This document shows, in pieces, positions 24,011 through 31,946 of a stretch of 64,000 bases of DNA (position 1 is the stretch's first letter; each line of letters starts with the position of its first letter). Both the position numbers and the translations under genes were made by a program. The notes under the pieces were generated by a model. It searched no databases. It was not told the origin of the DNA and was given only the letters and a program-made list of their open reading frames with translations. This DNA comes from Roseococcus microcysteis (GTDB lineage: Bacteria; Pseudomonadota; Alphaproteobacteria; Acetobacterales; Acetobacteraceae). Location: positions 2,682,501 to 2,746,500 of the forward strand of contig NZ_CP061718.1 of the NCBI RefSeq assembly GCF_014764365.1, given 5' to 3'.

Positions 24011-24940
24011 TCAATCCCCTGGGCGGATGCCCGCATCACGCATCACCACGCGGAACTTCTCCAGCTCCGCATCGCGGAAGGCGCGGAAGGCGGCGGCGTC
24101 GCGATAGACGATGGGCGTGGCCAGGCGGCGGAAACCCTCGATCACGGCGGGCTGCTGCAAGGCCCGCTGGCACGCCGCATCCATCCGCGCGATCACCTCC
24201 GGCGCCGTGCCCGGCGGCGCGAAGAGGCCGGACCAGATGCTGTAGACCAGGTCCGTCCCTTCCTCCCGCAGCGTCGGCGTGTCGGGGAATTCCGGCGAGC
24301 GCTGTTCGGCGAAGATCGCGATGGGGTGCAGGTTGTTCGCGCGCAGCGTGCCGGGCTGGTCGGCGAAGATGCCCACATCCTGGCGCAGCAGGCTCACCAC
24401 CGCCTCGGCATTGCCGCGATAGGGGATGTGCGTCATCTCCGCGCCCATCGCGCGGGCCAGCGCGACGGTGGCGATGTGCGGCATGGAACCGGGCCCGGTC
24501 GAGGCGAAGTTGAACCGCCCCTGCGCCTCGCGCGCGCGGGAAGCCACCTCGGCCAGGGTGCGCGGCCCGCCAGGCGCCGACATCAGCACCACCGGCGTGT
24601 CCGCCACCTGGCAGACCGGCACCAGGTCATGCGGGCGATAGGGCATGTCGTTGCGGAAATTGGGCTGGATGGCCATGGCGCCGATGGGCGAGAGCAGGAA
24701 GGTCTGCCCATCAGGCCGCGCCCGTGCCACCTCCGCCGCGCCGATCACACCCGCCGCACCCGCGGAATTCTTCACCACGATGGGCGCGCCGAGGATTTGC
24801 GAGAGTTCGGGCGCGAGAAATCGCGCCATCAGGTCCGACGGGCCGCCCGCCACGAAGTTCACGACGAGGGTGATGGGGGCCTGCGCCCGCGCCGGCAGCG
24901 CGAGCAGCACGAAGAGGCCGAGAAAGGCCAGCACACGCAT
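24011..24940 (-). CDS. Tripartite tricarboxylate transporter substrate-binding protein (Bug/TctC family)
   Basis: 309 residues. A Sec signal peptide (MRVLAFLGLFVLLALPARAQA) precedes a periplasmic binding protein with the family landmarks NFVAGGPSDLMARFLAP, VVKNSAGAAGVIGAA and MTHIPYRGNAEAV. It should capture a carboxylate in the periplasm. The TctA and TctB membrane partners are not nearby, which is usual for Bug receptors. It lies 71 nt after the aldolase start on the same strand and diverges from the FAD dehydrogenase, so it may feed the same pathway. Confidence 0.92.
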   Translation of the reverse strand: MRVLAFLGLFVLLALPARAQAPITLVVNFVAGGPSDLMARFLAPELSQILGAPIVVKNSAGAAGVIGAAEVARARPDGQTFLLSPIGAMAIQPNFRNDMPYRPHDLVPVCQVADTPVVLMSAPGGPRTLAEVASRAREAQGRFNFASTGPGSMPHIATVALARAMGAEMTHIPYRGNAEAVVSLLRQDVGIFADQPGTLRANNLHPIAIFAEQRSPEFPDTPTLREEGTDLVYSIWSGLFAPPGTAPEVIARMDAACQRALQQPAVIEGFRRLATPIVYRDAAAFRAFRDAELEKFRVVMRDAGIRPGD

Positions 24941-24962
24941 GGTGTTTCCTCCGGATTATTTT

Positions 24963-24972
24963 TGTCCGGACA
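24963..24972. promoter_or_regulatory. Perfect palindrome TGTCCGGACA in divergent promoter
   Basis: A 10-bp perfect palindrome, 23 nt before the Bug receptor start and 70 nt before the divergent FAD dehydrogenase. The preceding TTATTTTTG is AT-rich against the background and could hold part of a promoter. The TTGT...ACAG form resembles GntR-type operators only loosely. Confidence 0.35.
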
Positions 24973-25042
24973 GCCTAGGCCCCTTCCTCAACCAGGGACA
25001 ACCATTCCCGCGCCGCCGCTTCGGGCGCATGATGGGCGGGCC

Positions 25043-26446
25043 ATGAACACCCTCGCCCCCCGCCCCGTGGACCACCTCATCGCCGCCGCGCAGACCTTCC
25101 TGGGCGACCGCATCACGCGCAACGACGCCATCCGCCAGCAGCACAGCCGCGGCGAGGACACCACGCCGCCCACCATGCCCGATGCCGTGGTCTTCGCGGA
25201 AACCACGGAGGAGGTGAGCCGCCTTCTCGCCCTCTGCCACGCCCACGGCGTGCCCGTGACGCCCTTCGGCGCCGGCACCAGCCTGGAAGGCCATGTGAAC
25301 CCGGTGCGCGGCGGCATCAGCCTCGACCTCTCCCGCATGAACGCCATCGAGGAGGTGAACGCCGCCGACATGGACTGCCTGATCGGCCCCGGCGTCACGC
25401 GGCAGCAGCTGAACGAATATCTGCGCGACCAGGGGCTGTTCTTCCCGGTGGACCCGGGCAGCCACTGCACCATCGGCGGCATGTGCGCCACGCGCGCCTC
25501 GGGCACCAACGCCGTGCGCTACGGCACCATCCGCGAGAACGTGCTGGGGCTGGAAGTGGTGCTGGCCGATGGCCGCGTGATCCAGACCGGCGGGCGCACG
25601 CGCAAGGCGGCCAATGGCTATGACCTGACGCGGCTCTTCATCGGCAGCGAGGGGACGCTCGGCGTCATCACGCGCATCCGGCTCAGGCTGCACGGCATTC
25701 CCGAAGCCACGAGTGCCGCGGTGTGCCAGTTTCCGGACCTGGGCTCGGCCGTGAACACCGTCATCGCCACCATGCAGTTGGGCGTGCCCGTCGCGCGGAT
25801 CGAGCTGCTGGACGAGGTGCAGATGGCCGCCTGCATCGCCTATTCGAAGCTGGAGGGGCTGGCGCCCGTGCCGACGCTCTTCCTGGAGTTCCACGGCACC
25901 GAGGCTGGCGTGGCCGAGCAGGCCGAAGCCGTGGAGGCGATGGCGCTTGACCACGGCGGCTCCGGCTTCGCCTGGGCGCGCGACGCGGAGGAACGCAACC
26001 GGCTGTGGAAGGCCCGGCACGACGCCTATTGGGCCGGCATCGCCTGGCGGAAGGGCAAGAAGGGCATCACCACCGATGTCTGCGTGCCCATCTCGCGCCT
26101 CGCGGAAGCGCTGCTGGGCGCCAAGGCCGATATCGAGGCCAGCGGCTTCGAGGCCCCCATCGTCGGCCATGTCGGTGACGGCAATTTCCACACCATCATC
26201 CTGGTGGAGGAAGGCAATGCCGAGGAGATGGAGCGCGCCTGGGCGCTCGACCGTCAGATCGTCCGCCGCGCCCTGGCCCTCGGCGGCACCTGCTCGGGCG
26301 AGCATGGCGTGGGCCTCGGCAAGCGCGAATTCCTGCGCGAGGAGCATGGCGAGGCCGCGCTGGAGGTGATGCGCGCGCTCAAGGCCAGCATGGACCCCAA
26401 GGGCATCCTGAACCCGGGCAAGCTGTTCCTCGACACGAATACGTGA
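25043..26446 (+). CDS. FAD-binding D-2-hydroxyacid dehydrogenase (GlcD/D-LDH type)
   Basis: 467 residues, VAO/PCMH flavoprotein. The FAD-binding segment has PVTPFGAGTSLEGHV (about 75-89), then DPGSHCTIGGMCATRASG and GSEGTLGVITRIRLRL. The C-terminal FAD-oxidase domain includes HVGDGNFH and CSGEHGVGLGK, the two His-containing catalytic loops of D-lactate and glycolate dehydrogenases. It probably oxidises a D-2-hydroxy acid to a 2-keto acid with electrons passed to quinone or cytochrome. ATG 25043. No GlcE/GlcF partners follow, which favours a single-chain D-lactate dehydrogenase-like enzyme. Overlaps the MFS gene by GTGA. Confidence 0.9.
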   Translation: MNTLAPRPVDHLIAAAQTFLGDRITRNDAIRQQHSRGEDTTPPTMPDAVVFAETTEEVSRLLALCHAHGVPVTPFGAGTSLEGHVNPVRGGISLDLSRMNAIEEVNAADMDCLIGPGVTRQQLNEYLRDQGLFFPVDPGSHCTIGGMCATRASGTNAVRYGTIRENVLGLEVVLADGRVIQTGGRTRKAANGYDLTRLFIGSEGTLGVITRIRLRLHGIPEATSAAVCQFPDLGSAVNTVIATMQLGVPVARIELLDEVQMAACIAYSKLEGLAPVPTLFLEFHGTEAGVAEQAEAVEAMALDHGGSGFAWARDAEERNRLWKARHDAYWAGIAWRKGKKGITTDVCVPISRLAEALLGAKADIEASGFEAPIVGHVGDGNFHTIILVEEGNAEEMERAWALDRQIVRRALALGGTCSGEHGVGLGKREFLREEHGEAALEVMRALKASMDPKGILNPGKLFLDTNT

Positions 26447-27618
26447 CCACCGCGCCCTTCGTCTTGCCCCTGCTGGCGCTGACGCTGGGGCATGTGTTCT
26501 CGAACGCCGTCCGCACACTGCCCGCCGTGGCGGCGGATGTGCTGGCGGCGGACCTCGCCATCACGCCCGAGACGCTGGCCGCCATCACCGGCGCCTTTCC
26601 GGCGGCCTTCGCGCTCGCCATGGTGCCGGTGGGCGTGGCGCTCGATCGCTACGGGGTGCGGCCGGTGGCGCTGTGGCTGCTGGCCATCGCCGGCGTGGGG
26701 GCGGCGCTCGCCGCGCTGGCGCCCTCGGCGGGGACCATGCTGCTGGCGCAGATCGTCCTGGGCGCGGGTTGCTCCGGCATGCTGATGGCGCCCATGACGC
26801 ATGCGGCCCAGGTGCTGGACCAGAAGCGCTTCGGGCTGTGGTCGGGGCTGATCCAGGGCATCGGCAATTCGGGGATGCTGCTCTCCGCCAGCCCGCTCGC
26901 CTGGCTGGTGGAGGTGGCGGGGTGGCGCGCCGGGTTCTGGGCCTGTCTCGGTCTGGGCGGCGTGGCCTTCGCCGCGGTGGCGCTGACGCTGCGCGCCCGC
27001 CCGCCCTTGCCGCAGCCCGGCCGCACCATCCTGGGCGACACGCGGGCGGTGCTCGGCTTCGCGAGTTCCGCGCGGCTGATGGGCATCTTAGCGCTGGCCT
27101 TCGTCTCCTTCGGCGCGGTGCTGGGGCTGCGCGGCCTCTGGGGCGGGCCTTGGCTGATGGAGGTGAAGGGCATGGCCCGCATCCCCGCCGGGCATGTGCT
27201 GCTGCTGGGCACCTTCATGCTGGTGCTGGGGCCGGCGCTGGCGGGCTGGGTCTCCTCGCGGCTCGGGCGGCTGCCGGCGCTGCTGGCGGCGGGGCATCTG
27301 CTGGCGGCGCTGTGCATCCTGGTGCTGCTGGCGGGCGGGCCGCTGGGCACGCCGGCCTGGGCGGATGCGGGGCTGATGGCCCTTTTCGGACTGGCCATCA
27401 GCTTCCAGGTGCTGTGCTTCGCCATGCTGCGCGCGCGCGTGCGAGCGGAGGAGAGCGGACGCGCCCTCTCCGCCATGAACATCTATTTCTTCGGGGGTGC
27501 CGCGGTGCTGCAGGCCTTGAGCGGCCTGGCTTTCGCGGCGGGCGGCGTGGGCGCCGCCCTGCTCACCTTCGCGGTGGCCCTGGTGGTGGGCACCGCGTTG
27601 TTCTGGCGGTGGAAATAA
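26443..27618 (+). CDS. MFS transporter
   Basis: 391 residues, about twelve hydrophobic segments. The MFS A-motif region is VPVGVALDRYGVRPVAL between helices 2 and 3, with a weaker repeat LAGWVSSRLGRLPALLA in the second half. Starts with GTG at 26443, overlapping the dehydrogenase stop (GTGA), so it is translationally coupled and probably moves the substrate or product of that enzyme (inference). The stop is followed 14 nt later by a palindromic element shared with the convergent phasin gene. Confidence 0.88.
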   Translation: MTTAPFVLPLLALTLGHVFSNAVRTLPAVAADVLAADLAITPETLAAITGAFPAAFALAMVPVGVALDRYGVRPVALWLLAIAGVGAALAALAPSAGTMLLAQIVLGAGCSGMLMAPMTHAAQVLDQKRFGLWSGLIQGIGNSGMLLSASPLAWLVEVAGWRAGFWACLGLGGVAFAAVALTLRARPPLPQPGRTILGDTRAVLGFASSARLMGILALAFVSFGAVLGLRGLWGGPWLMEVKGMARIPAGHVLLLGTFMLVLGPALAGWVSSRLGRLPALLAAGHLLAALCILVLLAGGPLGTPAWADAGLMALFGLAISFQVLCFAMLRARVRAEESGRALSAMNIYFFGGAAVLQALSGLAFAAGGVGAALLTFAVALVVGTALFWRWK

Positions 27619-27632
27619 AGAAGGGCCTTTGG

Positions 27633-27678
27633 CGCGGCCGATTCACGGCTTCGGCTGCGCCTCCGCCGATCGGACGCG
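27633..27678. repeat. Palindromic intergenic element, copy 2
   Basis: Arms CGCG-g-CCGAT (27633-27642) and ATCGG-a-CGCG (27669-27678) enclose GATTCACGGC and GCGCCTCCGCC. It fills the 61-nt gap between the convergent MFS and phasin genes and ends 1 nt before the phasin stop. Same plan as copies at 123-173 and 12129-12167. Confidence 0.6.
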
Positions 27679-27679
27679 A

Positions 27680-28108
27680 TCAGCCTTCCTTCTTCACCAG
27701 CGCCTGCATCTCCTCCAGCGCCTCGGCGAAGCGGCGGTTCAGCACTTCCAGCGCCTCGCCATTGGACTTCTGGATGAGGTCCGCCAGTTCCTTCATCGAG
27801 GCCACGGCGCGCTCATAGTTCGCCTTCATCAGCTCGGCCTGCTGGGCGGCCTTGGTGGCGGGGTTGCCATCCATGGCGGTCAGGCCGCGCATGGCCTCGC
27901 TCATCTCCGCCATGGTCTGCTGCATCAGTTCCATGTTGCGGCGGGCGACGGCCTGGGCGCCTTCCATGGCCACGCGGTTGGCGGCGGCCATGGCTTCGAG
28001 GTTCCGGCGCTGGGCGTCGGCCAGGGCCTGGAAGTCCGTCATGTTCGGCATCTTCATGCTGCTGAACATCCGCATCATGTCTTCAGGGTTGAAGCCTTGG
28101 CCCGACAT
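27680..28108 (-). CDS. Phasin family protein
   Basis: 142 residues from ATG 28108 (MSGQGFNPEDMMRMFSSM), almost wholly helical and amphipathic: FQALADAQRRNLEAMAAANR, then MELMQQTMAEMSEAM. This is the phasin pattern of proteins that coat polyhydroxyalkanoate granules. GGGAG lies 7 nt before this ATG. The frame is open upstream to a second ATG at 28369 with a very strong AGGAGGGAGG site, which would add 87 Pro/Ala-rich residues. Both starts may be used. It follows a TetR-like gene on the same strand. Confidence 0.82.
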   Translation of the reverse strand: MSGQGFNPEDMMRMFSSMKMPNMTDFQALADAQRRNLEAMAAANRVAMEGAQAVARRNMELMQQTMAEMSEAMRGLTAMDGNPATKAAQQAELMKANYERAVASMKELADLIQKSNGEALEVLNRRFAEALEEMQALVKKEG

Positions 28109-28256
28109 CCGTGATCTCCCGGGGGGTGGTTCGCTCGACCCTACAGGCGCGGTCGCGGCGGGGTCAAACGCCGTTTCTGTTGCAGTCGGAACAGTTTCCG
28201 CGGCCTCGTCCAGCGCGGCTTGCAGCGCGCGCGGCAAGGGTTCCGCCTGGGGGGGC

Positions 28257-28964
28257 TCAGCCGGGCTGGGTTCCGGCGGGGGCGTCGGGCTCGGGGTCAA
28301 TTCCTGGGCCACCTTCAACACCACCTTCGGAGCCGGTTTCGGGGGTCTCGTGGTCGGTGTGCGTGCCATGCGGCCCTCCCTCCTCGCGCCCAAGGCCGAG
28401 GCTGCGTGCCGCCTTGTCGGCCTGATCCAATGCGCGGTCCAGCGCGGCCATGGTGGCCGAGAGGTCCTCGCTCTCATCCTTCTCCCAGGCCCGCAGCGTG
28501 GCCAGCCAGATCACGCCCAGGCCATGGGCCCGCAGCGCGCCCTTGGGCCCCGTCGCTTCCAGCCCCGCCGCCTCCAGCATCCAGCGCATGGTGCGCGGCT
28601 GCTCGGTGGCGAGCCAGAGCGCCAGGAATGGGTCCCGCGGCAGGTCGCGCATGAGGCGAACGACGCCGGCGCGGTGGGGTTGCAGGAAATCCAGCCGGCG
28701 CATCAGCACGTCGAACAGCCGGTCGCGGGCGGTGGAGGTGTCGTCCTCCATCGTGCCCTCGATCACGGCCGCATCCACCGCTGCCGCATGGGCGCGCAGC
28801 ATCTCCAGCGGCGAGGCGAAGCGCGCGCGCAGTTCGGCGAGGGTGATGCCCGCCTCCGCCGCCACGGCGCGCATGGTCAGCGCGGACCATCCCCCGCCGG
28901 CGAGGACGCGCCAGAAGGCCTGGAGGGCGGGGTCGTTCACATCGGGGGCGCTGGTGCTGGTCAT
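28257..28964 (-). CDS. TetR-like (or COQ9-fold) regulator
   Basis: 235 residues. The N-terminal helix-turn-helix reads GWSALTMRAVAAEAGITLAE (about 25-44), followed by an all-helical ligand domain with LFDVLMRRLDFLQPHRAGVV, a pattern also seen in COQ9-like proteins. The last 40 residues (from about EEGGPHGTHTDHE) are Gly/Pro-rich and unlike the rest. They overlap, in a different frame, the possible N-terminal extension of the phasin gene. It may control PHA granule genes by position. ATG 28964 is the best start; 41 nt separate it from the dehydrogenase stop. Confidence 0.78.
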   Translation of the reverse strand: MTSTSAPDVNDPALQAFWRVLAGGGWSALTMRAVAAEAGITLAELRARFASPLEMLRAHAAAVDAAVIEGTMEDDTSTARDRLFDVLMRRLDFLQPHRAGVVRLMRDLPRDPFLALWLATEQPRTMRWMLEAAGLEATGPKGALRAHGLGVIWLATLRAWEKDESEDLSATMAALDRALDQADKAARSLGLGREEGGPHGTHTDHETPETGSEGGVEGGPGIDPEPDAPAGTQPG

Positions 28965-29004
28965 CCCTGCCAGATTGGCGCAACGGCGCCCCGTGGGAAG
29001 GGGA

Positions 29005-30129
29005 TCAAGCGGCGGTGACGCGCAGAATCCGCCCATCGCCCCGGTCGGTCAGCAGCCACAGCGCGCCATCGGGGGCGAAAATCGTGTGGCGGATGCGGTC
29101 CTCGTCCCACAACAGGCGCTCCTCCTCGCCGGGCGTGTCGCCCTGCATGGGCAGGCGCAGCAGGCCCATGGGGTTCAGGCAGCCGAGGAACAGGCTGCCG
29201 CGCCAGGGGGCGGGGGCGTTGGCGGGGGCGAACGCCATGCCGGAGGGGCTGATGGCCGGATTCCAGTGGCGCAGGGGCGGTTCGAAGCCCGGCCCCTCGG
29301 TGCGGCCGCCGGAAATGGCGGGGCCCCAATATTCGCGGCCATAGGTCACTTCCGGCCAGCCATAGTTCAGCCCGGGGCGGATGATGTTCAGCTCATCCCC
29401 CCCGCGCGGGCCGAATTCGGCCGAGAACAGCGTCCCCGTGGCCGGGTTGAAGGCGATGCCCTGGGGGTTGCGGTGGCCATAGGACCAGATCTCGCCGCGC
29501 GCGCCGTCCCGCCCCACGAAGGGGTTGTCGCGCGGGACGCGCCCGTCGCGCGTCAGGCGGATGATCTTGCCGGCCAGGTCGTCCAGCCGCTGGGAGCGCT
29601 GGCGGTCCACATTGCGGTCGCCGGTCGTCAGGAAGATATGCGCGCCATCGGGGCTGAAGGCGAGCCGCCCGCCGAAATGGTGGCGTCCGCGCGACTGGGC
29701 GGGCGTGCAGTCCAGCACCGGCGTCACGTCGCGCAGCGCGCCATCCACCAGCCTGGCGCGGGAGAGGCGCGTCAGCGCGCCGCCCTGCACCAGCGTGGCC
29801 GTGACAAAGAAGATTTCCTGTGTGCGCGCGAAATCGGGCGCGGGCTGGATGTCCAAGAGCCCGCCCTGGTTCGCGGCCTCGACCGCCGGCACGCCCTGGA
29901 GCGGCGCCGAGAGCCGGCCCTCGGGCGAGACCAGCCGCGCGCGGCCCGGCCTTTCGCTGACCAGCAGGCTGCCATCGGGCAGGAAGCCGCCGCCCCAGGG
30001 GTGTTCCAGCCCCTCGGTCAGGGTGGTCACGCGGAATTGCCCGTCGCGGGCACGAAACCCCTGGGCCCCGGCCGGCAGGGCCAGCAGCAGGGCAGGGGCG
30101 GCGAGGAGGGTGCGGCGATCCATCGTCAT
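29005..30129 (-). CDS. PQQ-dependent aldose sugar dehydrogenase (YliI/Asd family)
   Basis: 374 residues, six-bladed beta-propeller of soluble glucose dehydrogenase type. The signal peptide is MDRRTLLAAPALLLALPAGAQ, with a weak twin-arginine pair. Family landmarks: EHPWGGGFLPDGSLLVSE, SRGRHHFGGRLAFSPDG, TGDRNVDRQRSQ, WSYGHRNPQGIAFNP and EFGPRGGDELNII. It should oxidise aldoses in the periplasm with PQQ and Ca2+. Start ATG 30129 or 30123 (two codons later); neither has a strong ribosome site. Divergent from the TonB-like gene by 103 nt. Confidence 0.92.
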   Translation of the reverse strand: MTMDRRTLLAAPALLLALPAGAQGFRARDGQFRVTTLTEGLEHPWGGGFLPDGSLLVSERPGRARLVSPEGRLSAPLQGVPAVEAANQGGLLDIQPAPDFARTQEIFFVTATLVQGGALTRLSRARLVDGALRDVTPVLDCTPAQSRGRHHFGGRLAFSPDGAHIFLTTGDRNVDRQRSQRLDDLAGKIIRLTRDGRVPRDNPFVGRDGARGEIWSYGHRNPQGIAFNPATGTLFSAEFGPRGGDELNIIRPGLNYGWPEVTYGREYWGPAISGGRTEGPGFEPPLRHWNPAISPSGMAFAPANAPAPWRGSLFLGCLNPMGLLRLPMQGDTPGEEERLLWDEDRIRHTIFAPDGALWLLTDRGDGRILRVTAA

Positions 30130-30232
30130 GCCCAAGCATGTGGGGGCGGGTGGCCGGGGCTCAACCATCCCACCCCTTTCGCCCCCGCCGGGAAGTGCGG
30201 TAAGGCGCCCCCATGCCCGGCCGAACGGCGCC

Positions 30233-31417
30233 ATGAGCGTCCCGCACCACCGGCCCGCCTCGGGGCCTCCCGGGCCGTTGCCACGCTTCGGCCGGCGCCG
30301 GCAGGACCTGCGCCGGGCCCCCTTGCCGCCCACACCCCCGCCGCCGCGACCGGAGGGTGCGCGCCATGGCCGCTGGGCGCTGACCCGGCCCTCGGCGCGC
30401 ACCGTCATGGCCTGGCTGCTGGGCTCGCTGCTGCTGCACGGGCTGATCCTGGCGCTGCTGCTGGCCTGGCCGGACCAGCGCCGCCAGCCCTCGGCCGAAC
30501 TGCCCGCGCCCTCCTTCGACATCGTCTTCGACGGCGCCTCGCCAGAGGCCGCCTCGGGCGAGGCGCCGCCGGGCGAGCAGGTGGCGCCCAGCCAGCCCAG
30601 CGAACCCGCCCCGCCCCCGCCCCAGGCGGAGGTGCCGCCCGCACCGCCCACGCCGCCGCCGCCCGCCCCGCCGCCGCCCGCTCCCGTCCCGGCGCCCAGC
30701 CCGGTGGCGCCACCAGCCGCGCCGCCACCGCCGGTCACAGCGGCCCTGCCGCCGCCCACGCCCCCGCTGCGCGCGGAAATCCCCGCCTTGCCCGCCCCGC
30801 CCCCGGCCCCGCCGCGCCCCGAGGCGCCGCCCGCCGAAGCCGCCCCCACGCCCCTGCCCGAGGCCGAGGAATTCCTGGCCCCGCCCACCGATCTGCGCCT
30901 GTCCGAGCGCTTCGCCCTGCCGCTGCCGCCCGCGCAGACCTCGCCCCAGCCCCCCCAGGCACGGCCGCTGCCCGGCATCATGCTGCCGCAGACGCCGCAA
31001 CTGGGCGGCGGCGCGCCCTCGCCCGCCGGGCGGCCGCAGGGCAGGGGGCTCGACCTCTCGGTGGACCCGCGCTTCGCCGAGGGCGATGCCCGCACCGACC
31101 CCTCGGTGCGCGTCCAGGGCGCGCAGGTCGGCGCCAATTGGCGCGCGGCCTTCCGCCGCTGGCTGGAGCAGAACATCCGCTACCCGCAGGACGCCGCCAT
31201 GCGCGGCGAGGACGGGACGGTGCGCGTGCAGATCCTGGCGAACCCGGACGGCACGGTGCGTTCGGTGCGGGTGGTGCTGCCCTCCACCTCGCCCTCGCTG
31301 AACTACGCCACCACCTTCCCCTTCCAGGGCGCGCAGATCCCGGCCTTCCCGCCGCCGGCCGACCCCAATGGGGTGACGGTGGACCTCACCGTGAACTATG
31401 TGCTGCGCCGGAGATGA
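30233..31417 (+). CDS. TonB-family energy-transducing protein
   Basis: 394 residues. A basic N-terminal cytosolic segment precedes one membrane helix (MAWLLGSLLLHGLILALLLAW, shown broken here as about residues 59-78). A very long Pro/Ala-rich periplasmic linker spans about 105-245. The C-terminal TonB-like domain has WLEQNIRYPQDAAMRGEDG, the YP motif, and VDLTVNYVLRRR at the end. It would couple the proton gradient (with ExbB/ExbD, not in the window) to outer-membrane receptors. It overlaps the next gene by ATGA. The start is tentative because no good ribosome site is seen. Confidence 0.85.
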   Translation: MSVPHHRPASGPPGPLPRFGRRRQDLRRAPLPPTPPPPRPEGARHGRWALTRPSARTVMAWLLGSLLLHGLILALLLAWPDQRRQPSAELPAPSFDIVFDGASPEAASGEAPPGEQVAPSQPSEPAPPPPQAEVPPAPPTPPPPAPPPPAPVPAPSPVAPPAAPPPPVTAALPPPTPPLRAEIPALPAPPPAPPRPEAPPAEAAPTPLPEAEEFLAPPTDLRLSERFALPLPPAQTSPQPPQARPLPGIMLPQTPQLGGGAPSPAGRPQGRGLDLSVDPRFAEGDARTDPSVRVQGAQVGANWRAAFRRWLEQNIRYPQDAAMRGEDGTVRVQILANPDGTVRSVRVVLPSTSPSLNYATTFPFQGAQIPAFPPPADPNGVTVDLTVNYVLRRR

Positions 31418-31920
31418 CCCCCGAGACCCTGCTGCAAGCCCTGGCCGATTTCGGCATCGAGGCCCGGACGATCCACCACCCGCCCGTCTTCACGGTCGCG
31501 GAATCCCGGGCGCTGCGGGGCGAACTGCCCGGCGCGCACTCCAAGAACCTGTTCCTGCGCGCGGCGAAGGGCGAGGGCTTCTTCCTGGCCGTGCTGGAGG
31601 AACACCGCCAGGCCAGCGTGAACGCGCTCGCCCGCGCCGCGGGCTGGCCCAAGGTGCGGATGGCGAGTGCCGAGGAGCTCCGCGCCACACTGGGCGTGGA
31701 GCCGGGCAGCGTGACGCCCTTCGGCCTCGTCAACGCTCCGCCGGGGGGCGTGGGGGTGGTGCTGGACGCGGCGCTGGCCCATGCGCCGGGCCTCGCCTGG
31801 TTCCACCCGCTGGTGAACACCGCCAGCACCGGGCTGCGCCCGCCGGATCTGCTGCGTTTCCTCGCCGCGCGCGGCCATGTGGCGCGGGTGCTCGATCTGG
31901 ACGCGATGGCCTTGGCGTAG
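31414..31920 (+). CDS. Prolyl-tRNA deacylase (ProX/YbaK family)
   Basis: 168 residues. Trans-editing enzyme that hydrolyses mischarged Ala- or Cys-tRNA(Pro). Conserved features are HPPVFTVAESRALRGE, HSKNLFLRAAKGEGFFL with the catalytic-site Lys, and PGSVTPFGLVNAP. The final FHPLVNTASTGLRPPDLLRFL is typical of the ProXp-ala/PrdX branch. ATG 31414 overlaps the TonB-like stop, so it is translationally coupled to an unrelated gene. lysA follows 26 nt later. Confidence 0.92.
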   Translation: MTPETLLQALADFGIEARTIHHPPVFTVAESRALRGELPGAHSKNLFLRAAKGEGFFLAVLEEHRQASVNALARAAGWPKVRMASAEELRATLGVEPGSVTPFGLVNAPPGGVGVVLDAALAHAPGLAWFHPLVNTASTGLRPPDLLRFLAARGHVARVLDLDAMALA

Positions 31921-31946
31921 GGCCGCGCCATCCCTTATCTGCACGG

